From an uncultured Chthoniobacterales bacterium (GTDB lineage: Bacteria > Verrucomicrobiota > Verrucomicrobiia > Chthoniobacterales > CAKUMP01), in NCBI GenBank assembly GCA_934667795.1, contig CAKUMP010000026.1:1-15434 (forward strand): a DNA stretch of 15,434 bases, written 5' to 3'. Every line of letters begins with the position of its first letter. The stretch's first letter is position 1. The notes under the pieces are model-generated. The model made no database searches and was not told where the DNA came from. It saw only the letters and a list, made by a program, of their open reading frames with translations. A program made the position numbers and the translations under genes. Positions 1 to 7,407 of the stretch are shown piece after piece.

Positions 1-2166
1 ATAGAATATGTTCAACACATGACGGGAGTGACTCTTGAGTTACAAAAAGTGTCGGAAGCGGAAGGAGCAGAATTGTTAAGGGGGACAGAACAGTCGGCAG
101 ACATTTCCTCAGAAGATGAGACATTAATTGTGCTTGGTTCTCTGGCGTTAGAATATTTGGGGGAGCGAAGTGAGGAAGTGGATGACGTACTGGCGGATCC
201 ATCCGGATTTGTGATACGGGCAAAAAATCCGCGGTTGGTTTTGGTTGCAGGCAGCACACCGACGGCTATTTCCTCTGCGGTGCATGCGATCCTGGAACGT
301 TTTGGTGTACGTTGGTTTTTTCCTGGGGAACTTGGTACGGTTATTCCAAAGGAAGAAGAACTGCGTCTGGAGGTAAGCGAGTGGAAAGAGAAACCGAGTT
401 TTAAGTCGCGTTACTTTCAGATTCGGAATGTGGATGAATGGATGAAGCGTCAAAAAATGGGAGGGTTTTATTTCCCTCCGGGAACGCATGGACTTCCGCT
501 TGGGAAAGGTGCGAGTCTGGAAGAAACGCCTGAATTGTTTGCCTTGATTAACGGTGAACGGAGTGCCCGGCAGCATTGTATCTCGAATCCTGAAGTTTTA
601 AGACGAACCGTGGAATCAGTAAAAGCTGCTTTTCGTGAGTACCCGGATTTGCCCTGGTATGGCATGGGGCCAAATGATGGGGGTGGGTTTTGTGAATGCA
701 GTGAATGTCTTGCATTGGATGGGGGCGATAGGGATCCGTTTTCTGTGGATCGAAGTGTAACGGATCGCTATGTCTGGTTTTTCAATCAAGTATTGGAAAG
801 CATCGAAGATGAATTTCCTGAAAAGAAAATTGCATTTTATGTGTATCACACCTACATGCGGCCTCCGGTGAAAGTAAAACCAAATCCAAAAATTGTCCCG
901 GCGATTGCGCCTATCGGGCTTTGTCGGGTGCATGGATTAAGTAATGCGGTTTGTCCTGAGCGGAGTTATTTGAAAAAAATCGTAGAAGCTTGGTGTGCAT
1001 TATTGCCTGAAATTTACATTCACGGGTACTGGTTTAACCTTGCGGACCCGGGCATGTTATTTATTCAAACGCATCGCATGCGGGATGAAATTCCATTTTA
1101 TGCGAAGCATCAGATAACAGGGTTTCGGACAGAATGTACCGGGCATTGGGCTGTTCAGGGGCCATCCTTATATATCGCAGCAAGATTAATGTGGGATGCA
1201 GAAGCAGATCCAGATGCGATCCTGCACGATTTTTGTCATAAACTGTTTGGGGCTGCAGCAGAGCCGATGTTTGATTATTTTGTACTGCTGGACCAGCAGA
1301 TGCGGGATGCGGATCATCATACGGGGAGTGCTTTTAATTTATTGCAGTTTTATCCTGAGGAAGTAAGAAAACAAGCAGGAGCATTGATTGCAAAGGCAAA
1401 GACATTAGCGGTCGCATCGCCATATCAGGAGCGCGTAGGATTATTTTCGGAAGGGTTTTCCTATGCAGATGCCTTTGCGGAAATGATAGAAGCCAGAGAT
1501 CAATATGATTGGGAAATGGCCTACAAGCATCTTCAGGAAATGGAACGTTTGCGAAAGAAATTACAGGGATATGACCATCCCATGTTGAGTGGGGGAGCAG
1601 AACGACATCTGGATCGCTTTTTCAAACTTCCGGTGGAACAAGGATATCATCGCAGTCGCGAGGGGAATCAAGTGATCGTTCATCTTGAAGATCGCTGGAA
1701 TTTTCTTCTTGATCCGCAGCAGGTGGGAGAAGACCTGCATTATGAACGTTTGGGGTTAAAAGGCGGGAACTGGCAGAGCGTACCAACCTGGTCCAGTACC
1801 TGGAGTGATCAAGGATTAAGATATTATCGCGGATTAGCCTGGTACCGGCAAAATGTAGAAATTCCGGAGGAGTTTGCAGATAAACGGGTTTTCCTTTGGT
1901 TTGGTGGAGTCGATGAAAGTGCGAGGGTCTGGGTGAATGGAGAATTAATAGGCACCGGTCCGACCTCTGCATTTACACCATTTGAACTCGATGCCACAAC
2001 CGCGGTGCGTTCTGGTAAAAATGAAATTACGGTGTGTGTTGCAAACCAGAGGACAGATGAATTAGGCACAGGTGGAATTATGGCGCCGGCATTCTTTTAT
2101 GCACCGGCAAAAGGCATGGAAGCACAACTGGAAAATATTCAGCCGTTAAGAGAAACTTTTCCATAA
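1..2166 (+). CDS. DUF4838 domain protein with C-terminal sugar-binding domain (5' partial)
   Basis: Probably a secreted or periplasmic carbohydrate-active protein; the DUF4838 family is linked to glycan degradation but has no firmly established reaction. The frame is open to base 1, and the residues around the first ATG (base 19, 'QHMTGVTL') match the usual interior of the N-terminal domain, so the true start and any signal peptide lie outside the window. Numbering from that ATG: residues 1-120 form a GH20-domain-2-like region ending in 'GVRWFFPGELG'; about 155-430 is DUF4838, with a CxCxxC cluster at Cys225/227/230 and the 'ARLMWD' segment near 388; 430-545 is helical; 556-695 resembles the sugar-binding jelly roll of GH2 enzymes ('LAWYRQNVEIP', 'FLWFGGVDESARVWVNG'). 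It is the first gene of a tight + strand cluster. Family call confident; enzymatic activity unknown. Confidence 0.85.
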   Translation: MEYVQHMTGVTLELQKVSEAEGAELLRGTEQSADISSEDETLIVLGSLALEYLGERSEEVDDVLADPSGFVIRAKNPRLVLVAGSTPTAISSAVHAILERFGVRWFFPGELGTVIPKEEELRLEVSEWKEKPSFKSRYFQIRNVDEWMKRQKMGGFYFPPGTHGLPLGKGASLEETPELFALINGERSARQHCISNPEVLRRTVESVKAAFREYPDLPWYGMGPNDGGGFCECSECLALDGGDRDPFSVDRSVTDRYVWFFNQVLESIEDEFPEKKIAFYVYHTYMRPPVKVKPNPKIVPAIAPIGLCRVHGLSNAVCPERSYLKKIVEAWCALLPEIYIHGYWFNLADPGMLFIQTHRMRDEIPFYAKHQITGFRTECTGHWAVQGPSLYIAARLMWDAEADPDAILHDFCHKLFGAAAEPMFDYFVLLDQQMRDADHHTGSAFNLLQFYPEEVRKQAGALIAKAKTLAVASPYQERVGLFSEGFSYADAFAEMIEARDQYDWEMAYKHLQEMERLRKKLQGYDHPMLSGGAERHLDRFFKLPVEQGYHRSREGNQVIVHLEDRWNFLLDPQQVGEDLHYERLGLKGGNWQSVPTWSSTWSDQGLRYYRGLAWYRQNVEIPEEFADKRVFLWFGGVDESARVWVNGELIGTGPTSAFTPFELDATTAVRSGKNEITVCVANQRTDELGTGGIMAPAFFYAPAKGMEAQLENIQPLRETFP

Positions 2167-2185
2167 ATAAAATATCCCCCTTAAC

Positions 2186-2950
2186 ATGAAAATAACAGCG
2201 AATTTACATCAAGACTACCGAAGTGCAAACACCGGTATCTCATTAGTAGAAGTACTGGTGTTAGTCGTCATTATAACGATTTTAATGGTTATTTCTGTTT
2301 CTGTTTTCAGCAGGATGAGTAATTCCGCGAAAGAAGTGAAGTGCTTGGGAAACATTCGGGAATATGGGAATGCGCTTTTAACCTGTATTGCGGATAATGG
2401 GGGCTTACCTCCATGGAATGGACTTGGGCCGGGCGACCAGGAGGGGGGATCCACGTATCCGAATTTTAATGGAATGTTGATTCCAGAATATCTTCCTGAA
2501 AGGTTGCGTTGTCCGTTAGCAACGGGGGCTGAAAGGCTACTTTCCTCTGGATTCAGTTATGGTGGCAGTGCTGCGTTAGCACAACATTATCCAAGACTGC
2601 AGGGACTTCCGGCACCTTTACATAAGGTGGTTCTGGTGTCGGAAAGTTACGGTTCTGTTTTCTGGTCGCCGACGCATTTGAATATGACGATGTATGGGGT
2701 GAGTGATGCAAATGCCAAAGATGACAAAATGAAAATTCATGAAGGGAGTGTGCGGCGCCCTCAATATCATGGACCTGCAACTGATCGAGGATTACACCTT
2801 TTCTTTCTGGATGGACATTCCGCATTGGTGCGTCCTTCCCAAGGGAATTGGTATCAAAGCCCTACTTACGGTGATGGAATAAATGAGGGGTATTTCTACG
2901 ATCGGGTTCAATTCGGAAAAATGAAAAACGGACAAATCCAGTTCCCTTAA
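2186..2950 (+). CDS. Type II pseudopilin-like protein (prepilin N-terminal cleavage/methylation domain)
   Basis: A 254-aa secreted or membrane-anchored protein with a prepilin peptidase signal. A short basic leader ends at Gly17, followed by 'ISLVEVLVLVVII', which puts Glu22 at the conserved +5 position and starts a hydrophobic helix (about 18-40). The next segment, 'CLGNIREYGNALL', then Asp-Asn-Gly-Gly before a Pro pair, is typical of the PulG/DUF1559-like proteins that are abundant in planctomycetes, Verrucomicrobia and Lentisphaerae. Near the C-terminus 'GLHLFFLDGHSALV' resembles the H-X9-DG region of that group. The gene sits 19 nt after one DUF4838 gene and 14 nt before another, suggesting co-transcription and a role with carbohydrate-active partners rather than in the core secretion pilus. 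Its start has no Shine-Dalgarno sequence; a CCCCC tract lies 5 nt upstream of the ATG. Family assignment firm, role inferred. Confidence 0.85.
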   Translation: MKITANLHQDYRSANTGISLVEVLVLVVIITILMVISVSVFSRMSNSAKEVKCLGNIREYGNALLTCIADNGGLPPWNGLGPGDQEGGSTYPNFNGMLIPEYLPERLRCPLATGAERLLSSGFSYGGSAALAQHYPRLQGLPAPLHKVVLVSESYGSVFWSPTHLNMTMYGVSDANAKDDKMKIHEGSVRRPQYHGPATDRGLHLFFLDGHSALVRPSQGNWYQSPTYGDGINEGYFYDRVQFGKMKNGQIQFP

Positions 2951-2964
2951 TACCCCCATAGATT

Positions 2965-5448
2965 ATGCGTTTTTTTATTTTTTGTTTATTGCTATGGAGT
3001 GCTGATATTTTCGCGCAGCAGGCGACTGAGTGTTTGATTGCGGAAGAAGGAAATGCGCGAATGAACGTGATCATCGCAGCAAATGCGGAGGAGCAGACAC
3101 GTCAGGCCGCAGAAGATCTGGCCAGGATGTTTTACTCCATTTCAGAGGCAAAGATGACTGTTTCTGAAATGAGCGAAGATCAAAAAATGTCTGATATCGG
3201 AAAAGGGGTTTGGGTTGGGACCGTGAAAGATTTTTCTGATCTGGAAACGCCACTTGAAAAGAAAGGAGATCATTCGGATCGCGAAGCCTTTTGGATTCAT
3301 TCTGAATCGGATCGCGTTTATATTATCGGGTTTACTTCATTGGGCGTGCAGAATGGGGTATGGGCATTGCTTTATGAATTAGGCGTACGGCAGTTTTTTC
3401 CTGGAAAAACCTGGGAAATTATTCCGAAACAGGAACGTCTTGTGGTGAATGTGTCACGTCAGGATCGACCGGATTATTATACGAGGCGCATGGTTTTGAT
3501 GGTTGGCCGTTGGGGGGATGGAACGGCGGATTATGAGGAATGGCAAAAACGCAACCTGGCAGTATCCGGGTTTGATATGGCAGTCGGACATGCCTATGGA
3601 CGGATTATTAAACGCAATGAAGAGGAATTTCTTGCACATCCGGAATATCTGGTAGATCCGGACGCGCCATTAGGGAAAACAAAATTCCGGATTGAAAATG
3701 AAGGGTTGAGAAACCTGGTGGTACAAGATGCGTTGCGACAATTTCGTGAAGAACCTGAACGAGACTGTGTTGCATTGGATCCTACCGATGGTGGTGGCTG
3801 GCCGGAATCTTCTCCATTGGGGAGCGTTTCGAATCAGGTGGTCACGCTGGCAAATTCTGTTGCACATGCATTACAGCAGGAATTTCCTGATAAACGTGTG
3901 ACGTTTTATGGCTATCATTATCATTCCACACCGCCGAGTATTCGGGTTGAGCCGGAAGTCATTGTCAATATTGCGACTTCATTTATGATGGAGGGATGGA
4001 GTGTGGAAGACTTACTGGCTGGATGGAATAAACAGGGCGCGACATTAGGAATTCGCGATTACCTTTCCGTGGGAGGATGGGACAAAAGTCTGCCTGGACG
4101 CGCTCGTGTGTCGAATCCTGATTATTATAAAGTCAATTTTCCTGAATGGCATCGCCTGGGGGCACGTTACTATGAAACGGAGGCTTCAGATAGCTGGGGG
4201 CCTTATGGGTTGGGATATTATTTAGCGCATCGTTTGTTGTGGGATGTGGAGGGTGCTCAACACGTAGAGGCATGGATTGAAGATTTTTTTGAAAAATCTT
4301 TTGGTTCCGCTAAAAAGGAAATGAAACAGTTTTTTGAAAATCTGGATGGAAGAAAATCTCCTCTGTTTTCGGAATATCTGATTGGAAAAATGTATCGAGA
4401 GTTAGGCGCAGCTAAAAAGGCAACGACTGATCCTGCTGTTTTGAAAAGGATAGAGGATTATATTAAGTATATGCATTTTCTGGAGTTGTTCCGCGCGTAT
4501 GAAACGGCCGCACAGGCAGACAAACAAAGTACTTTTGAAGCATGTGTGAAATATTCCTGGCGGATACGTGAGAGCAGGATGGTGGCACCGGGTGCATTGA
4601 ATTATCGGGAAAGCAGAAGAGACCGCCGTATCAAGGAGGTTACGATTACGCCGCTTCGACAGGCAGATAAGGGACCACCCATTGTGGCAGAAACACTGCT
4701 GGAAAACGGGATTCGCAATAATCCCGTATTTGAATTTGAACCGGTATCATATGGCATGGAGTGGGTGCCCAAAAAAGGGTCTGATATGCCAGAAAAACAA
4801 ACGGAAAATTCTGAATCTATCCAGTTGCGAGGGGAAAATGAATTGCTGGTGTATTTGGACAAGCAACAGCCTTCTGTAAAATTGATGGTGACTGGAGGGC
4901 TGATCAAAACGCAGGGAATCAATGTAGATCGTGGCCCTGTGCGCCTTTCCTTAATTCCTTTAGCGCATCCCTTGGGAGAATCTGTTATGGATCAAGAGAT
5001 CCCGGCAGACCGTGATGAACATTCCATAGAACTCACCAGCGAATACGCAGGAATCCATCGTTTGCTGATTAATGACGGGAATGATCTGACTCAAATAAGC
5101 TGGGAGCCGGGCGCTCGAATCGGGATTCCATCGGGAGTCGAAAAGAAAGTGGCTTTATTTCATCGCAACGTGTATTCCCTCCTCTTTTTTGTTCCTGAAA
5201 ATACCAAACAAGTCATTGGATATGCTGCGACCAGCCGTGGGTGGATCGAATCACCGGATGGAGAAATCGTGTATGACTTTCGAAAACTCAAAGGTCCTGC
5301 CTATTTTCATATTGCAGTTCCATCCGGCATGGATGGAAAAGCTTGGCGAATGGTGGAGTGTACCGGAGAACGCCTACTGCTGACCGTTCCCCCTATGCTC
5401 TTCCGTTCGGAAAACGAAATGCTTATTCCAATAGAATTAGTGAAATAA
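2965..5448 (+). CDS. Secreted DUF4838 domain protein
   Basis: An 827-aa protein, probably exported: residues 1-19 ('MRFFIFCLLLWSADIFAQQ') look like a Sec signal peptide cleaved after the AQ region. Residues 30-165 are a GH20-domain-2-like segment containing 'GVRQFFPGKTWEIIP', parallel to the first gene of the cluster. About 200-470 corresponds to DUF4838 ('FPDKRVTFYGYHYHSTPP', 'AHRLLWDVEGA'). The region after about 560 is beta-rich, of unrecognised family, and unlike the GH2-type jelly roll of the first gene. At the place of that gene's CxCxxC cluster this protein reads 'DPTDGGGWPESSPLG' with no cysteines, so the two are not simple duplicates. It follows the pseudopilin gene by 14 nt with no Shine-Dalgarno motif, and is probably the last gene of the operon. 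Substrate unknown; glycan processing is inferred from the family. Confidence 0.85.
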   Translation: MRFFIFCLLLWSADIFAQQATECLIAEEGNARMNVIIAANAEEQTRQAAEDLARMFYSISEAKMTVSEMSEDQKMSDIGKGVWVGTVKDFSDLETPLEKKGDHSDREAFWIHSESDRVYIIGFTSLGVQNGVWALLYELGVRQFFPGKTWEIIPKQERLVVNVSRQDRPDYYTRRMVLMVGRWGDGTADYEEWQKRNLAVSGFDMAVGHAYGRIIKRNEEEFLAHPEYLVDPDAPLGKTKFRIENEGLRNLVVQDALRQFREEPERDCVALDPTDGGGWPESSPLGSVSNQVVTLANSVAHALQQEFPDKRVTFYGYHYHSTPPSIRVEPEVIVNIATSFMMEGWSVEDLLAGWNKQGATLGIRDYLSVGGWDKSLPGRARVSNPDYYKVNFPEWHRLGARYYETEASDSWGPYGLGYYLAHRLLWDVEGAQHVEAWIEDFFEKSFGSAKKEMKQFFENLDGRKSPLFSEYLIGKMYRELGAAKKATTDPAVLKRIEDYIKYMHFLELFRAYETAAQADKQSTFEACVKYSWRIRESRMVAPGALNYRESRRDRRIKEVTITPLRQADKGPPIVAETLLENGIRNNPVFEFEPVSYGMEWVPKKGSDMPEKQTENSESIQLRGENELLVYLDKQQPSVKLMVTGGLIKTQGINVDRGPVRLSLIPLAHPLGESVMDQEIPADRDEHSIELTSEYAGIHRLLINDGNDLTQISWEPGARIGIPSGVEKKVALFHRNVYSLLFFVPENTKQVIGYAATSRGWIESPDGEIVYDFRKLKGPAYFHIAVPSGMDGKAWRMVECTGERLLLTVPPMLFRSENEMLIPIELVK

Positions 5449-5486
5449 GCAGGCCCCTCTTGCTGAAAGCGTGCGTTTGGCAGAAA

Positions 5487-5520
5487 GTTTCACGCAAAGC
5501 ACGCCAGGGTCGCAAAGGAC
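5487..5520. repeat. CGCAAAG-type short intergenic repeat, copy 1
   Basis: The segment beginning GTTTCACGCAAAGCACG and ending CGCAAAGGAC matches 8370-8402 at most positions. Stretches of this CGCAAAG type are commonly seen between genes in many environmental bacteria; no function is assigned. Here it sits upstream of long repeat copy A, whereas the other copy sits downstream of long repeat B. Confidence 0.6.
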
Positions 5521-5748
5521 TTTTAACCACGAATAGACACGAATGGACACAAATGATTATTTTGGTGTTTATGGATGATGAAGATGATGCGTTTTGGGAA
5601 GAGTTTCACACGAAGAAAATTTATAAAAATTCCGGAATCCTTCGTGGCTTCGTTCCTTCGTGTGAGATAATTCTTCTAGCGTGTCCCACCTCATTTTTCT
5701 CCGCATTATCTCATTTTAAAAAGTCCTTTGTGTGAAATGGGTTCTTTA

Positions 5749-5766
5749 GCCGACGGGGACGTCGGC
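5749..5766. repeat. Perfect palindromic hairpin A1
   Basis: The 18-mer GCCGACGGGGACGTCGGC is a 7-bp perfect stem (GCCGACG/CGTCGGC) closing a GGGA loop, which fits the GNRA tetraloop pattern when read on the + strand. The same 18-mer recurs without change at 5786, 8292 and 8329. Confidence 0.85.
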
Positions 5767-5775
5767 GTGCCCAGC

Positions 5776-5803
5776 AAAAAGACCTGCCGACGGGGACGTC
5801 GGC
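5776..5803 (-). terminator. Terminator-like hairpin downstream of the LamG-like gene
   Basis: Read on the minus strand, the second hairpin (5786-5803) starts 17 nt after the LamG-like stop codon. It is followed, after five bases (AGGTC), by a run of five T. This resembles an intrinsic terminator for the minus-strand gene. The five-base gap between stem and T run is longer than usual and the T run is short, so the call is tentative. The equivalent site in repeat copy B has six T. Confidence 0.4.
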
Positions 5804-5820
5804 GCTCCCAGGGGATTTTA

Positions 5821-6579
5821 TTACTCGTCTGATTCAGAATCGGTTATCTGGAAATTATTCATCAGCGTCGGGCCGTCAGAACCTGCGGCGAGATAAATTC
5901 CAACCTGCCCAACTGTTCGGCTTAATTCCGTGTCCGTATAGGTGGTTTCAATTTGTTTGTCATTAAAATCAAATCGAAATGTATCGCCCACAACGGTGAC
6001 GGAAAAACGATACCAGGTATTTAATAAGGAAGGTAAATCTACTTGTTCGGAAAAAATTTCCAGATCGGGATTTGGAACGGTGGTGATACCTGCTCCTTTA
6101 TATAAACGAACTGTTGCGGATTTGCGGCTTAACTCGATTGTGGCGAGATAGCCGTTTTCATCAGAATCATCCAGACGCAGAAAAAATCCAGCTACATTTA
6201 ATGGGGTTCGGGCATTGAAACGAAGGTCTGCGGAAATCGTGAAATCGGTAAGATCATTGTTTTTCTGATTCCCTGTCGTTCCTCCTTTACCTGGCACAAG
6301 CGCACCGGTTGAGGTTTCATCAAAAATTGCGATTCCTGTCACACTCTCTTTATTCGTGGCAATCCGAAGGTAACTGGCAACGTCGTCCTGTTGGCTGACC
6401 GCATTGCTGCGCGTGATTTCTGCCACTCCATCAGTACGAAAATGATTATCAAATGCCGGATTGTCGTAAAAATCAATAGGCCCAACCGGTAAGGATGTCG
6501 CAAGGCAGATCGTTTGTGCAAAACAACAAAGCATTGCTGCAAAGGATACGAAAGGAGAAATGTGAAATGTTTTACTCAT
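5821..6579 (-). CDS. Secreted LamG/DUF1080-like (concanavalin A-fold) protein
   Basis: A 252-aa protein with a probable Sec signal peptide (residues 1-27, hydrophobic 'FVSFAAMLCCFAQTICLA'). The rest is beta-rich and resembles LamG/3-keto-disaccharide-hydrolase (DUF1080)-type domains: 'TISADLRFNA' near 114, 'AGFFLRLDD' near 130, and the family-typical 'NTWYRFSVTVVGDTFRFDFND' region at 187-207, then 'VGQVGIYLAAGS'. Domains of this fold bind or process sugars; no catalytic residues can be identified here. Related Verrucomicrobial proteins often end in a PEP-CTERM sorting helix after an 'xNF.I' strand, but this one stops at 'NNFQITDSESDE' with an acidic tail and no anchor, suggesting release or periplasmic location. 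It is transcribed divergently from ruvC and has no clear Shine-Dalgarno sequence. Fold likely, function unknown. Confidence 0.75.
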   Translation of the reverse strand: MSKTFHISPFVSFAAMLCCFAQTICLATSLPVGPIDFYDNPAFDNHFRTDGVAEITRSNAVSQQDDVASYLRIATNKESVTGIAIFDETSTGALVPGKGGTTGNQKNNDLTDFTISADLRFNARTPLNVAGFFLRLDDSDENGYLATIELSRKSATVRLYKGAGITTVPNPDLEIFSEQVDLPSLLNTWYRFSVTVVGDTFRFDFNDKQIETTYTDTELSRTVGQVGIYLAAGSDGPTLMNNFQITDSESDE

Positions 6580-6660
6580 GAAAATAAACAGGTTAATTGG
6601 TGATGAAGACGAAAGTTGTAGAAACCCTGTCAGGGATATGCGTTAATGCATTTTATTAGG

Positions 6661-6699
6661 TGTGAATCATTATGTGAATCAATGTATATAATAATTCAC
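6661..6699. promoter_or_regulatory. Candidate promoter with repeated TGTGAATCA boxes
   Basis: TGTGAATCA occurs exactly at 6661-6669 and 6673-6681 (12-nt period), and a perfect TATAAT follows at 6687-6692. GTGAAT (6674-6679) and ATTCAC (6694-6699) form an inverted pair around the TATAAT. The arrangement resembles an operator over a -10 box, in the divergent region between the LamG-like gene and ruvC, about 170 nt upstream of the ruvC start. No good -35 box lies 17 nt upstream (GAATCA), so this is only a candidate. The rest of 6580-6861 shows nothing recognisable. Confidence 0.3.
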
Positions 6700-6861
6700 T
6701 TATTGATTTCTTTTCAAGAAAAATCAGAAAAATCTGAAAGTGGCGGTGGAGAAGTTTTGGCAGATGTTGGAGTATTTTCTAAATGCAGACGGAATCCCAT
6801 GGGGGGAGGAGGGAATGAAAAAGTCCTGTTCAATTTTGAGTTGCTTAAGTAGGTTGAGGAT

Positions 6862-7407
6862 ATGGTTATTAAGGAGGGAAAACATTCTGAAAAGTCTGAA
6901 CCGGTGAGGATTTTGTCTATTGATCCTTCCTTACGGGGGACGGGATACGGGGTGATTGAAAAAGCGGGGCGTCACATGACTGCATTGGAATATGGGGTCA
7001 TTCGGAACCCACCCAAACGGCTGCCCTCGGGCTGTTTACTGGAAATTTTTGAAATACTGGAAGCGGTGATACAAAAGCATCAGCCGAATGTCTGTGCGGT
7101 GGAGTCGGTGATTTATGTACAGAGTTATAAAACGGCCATTACCCTGGGGGCTGCACGAGGGGCTGCGATATTGACGGTTTCACGACATGGGATCCCGATT
7201 TTTGAGTATACGCCGAAACGCGTCAAACAAGCGGTCGTTGGACATGGTGGGGCTGACAAACAGCAGGTAGGTTTTATGGTGCGTGCTCTGTTGCAACTGA
7301 AAGAAACCCCACAAGCCGATGCTGCCGATGCCCTGGCAATCGGACTGTCCCATTGTCAAAACATGGATCGCCCAACCTCCGCCTTAACTCTTGTTCAACC
7401 TATTTAA
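6862..7407 (+). CDS. ruvC: Crossover junction endodeoxyribonuclease RuvC
   Basis: RuvC cuts Holliday junctions symmetrically as a dimer in the cytosol, working with RuvAB during recombinational repair. The catalytic acidic residues are all visible: Asp21 in 'ILSIDPSLRGTGYGVI', Glu81 in 'CAVESVIYVQ', and Asp153/Asp156 in 'PQADAADALAIGLSHC'. 'LGAARGAAIL' and 'VKQAVVGHGGADKQQV' are also family-typical. The ATG at 6862 has a GAGG a few bases upstream and gives 181 aa. That start leaves 14 extra residues: starting at GTG 6904 would put the catalytic residues at 7, 67, 139 and 142, almost as in E. coli RuvC, but that GTG has no Shine-Dalgarno motif. The stop codon directly abuts the lipB start codon used here, so the two are probably co-transcribed. 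ruvA and ruvB are not nearby. Confidence 0.95.
   Translation: MVIKEGKHSEKSEPVRILSIDPSLRGTGYGVIEKAGRHMTALEYGVIRNPPKRLPSGCLLEIFEILEAVIQKHQPNVCAVESVIYVQSYKTAITLGAARGAAILTVSRHGIPIFEYTPKRVKQAVVGHGGADKQQVGFMVRALLQLKETPQADAADALAIGLSHCQNMDRPTSALTLVQPI

Larger units (their letters stand above)
5594..5812 (+). repeat. Dispersed ~220-bp intergenic repeat, copy A
   Basis: Nearly the whole of 5594-5812 recurs at 8135-8355 in the same orientation, with a few substitutions and short indels. The strongest shared blocks are the A/T-rich one around 5613-5639, the one around 5695-5712 (TTTTCTCCGCATTATC) and the one from TCCTTTGTGTGAAATGGG into the hairpins. Inside it, TCACACGAAG (5606-5615) and CTTCGTGTGA (5656-5665) are exact inverted arms. 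Two identical 18-nt hairpins occupy 5749-5766 and 5786-5803. It lies between two convergent genes. No coding capacity is credible. Confidence 0.85.
5449..5820. other. Intergenic region between convergent genes, filled with repeats
   Basis: This 372-nt gap separates the 3' ends of the second DUF4838 gene (+) and the LamG-like gene (-). From left to right it holds a CGCAAAG-type motif, an ACGAATAGACACGAATGGAC-like tandem stretch (about 5528-5551), and the dispersed long repeat copy A with its two hairpins. The one long open frame running through it (from 5343) overlaps the end of the DUF4838 gene and looks like translated repeat, not a gene. Confidence 0.75.

Noticed and set aside
5343..5735. 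A 130-codon plus-strand open frame through the intergenic region
   Set aside because: It begins inside the DUF4838 gene in another frame and runs through CGCAAAG-type and long repeat sequence. A similar peptide ('LFSALSHLKN') appears from repeat copy B, showing it is translated repeat.
6646..6852. A 68-codon open frame upstream of ruvC
   Set aside because: No ribosome binding site, no recognisable domain, biased composition, and it covers the likely promoter region.
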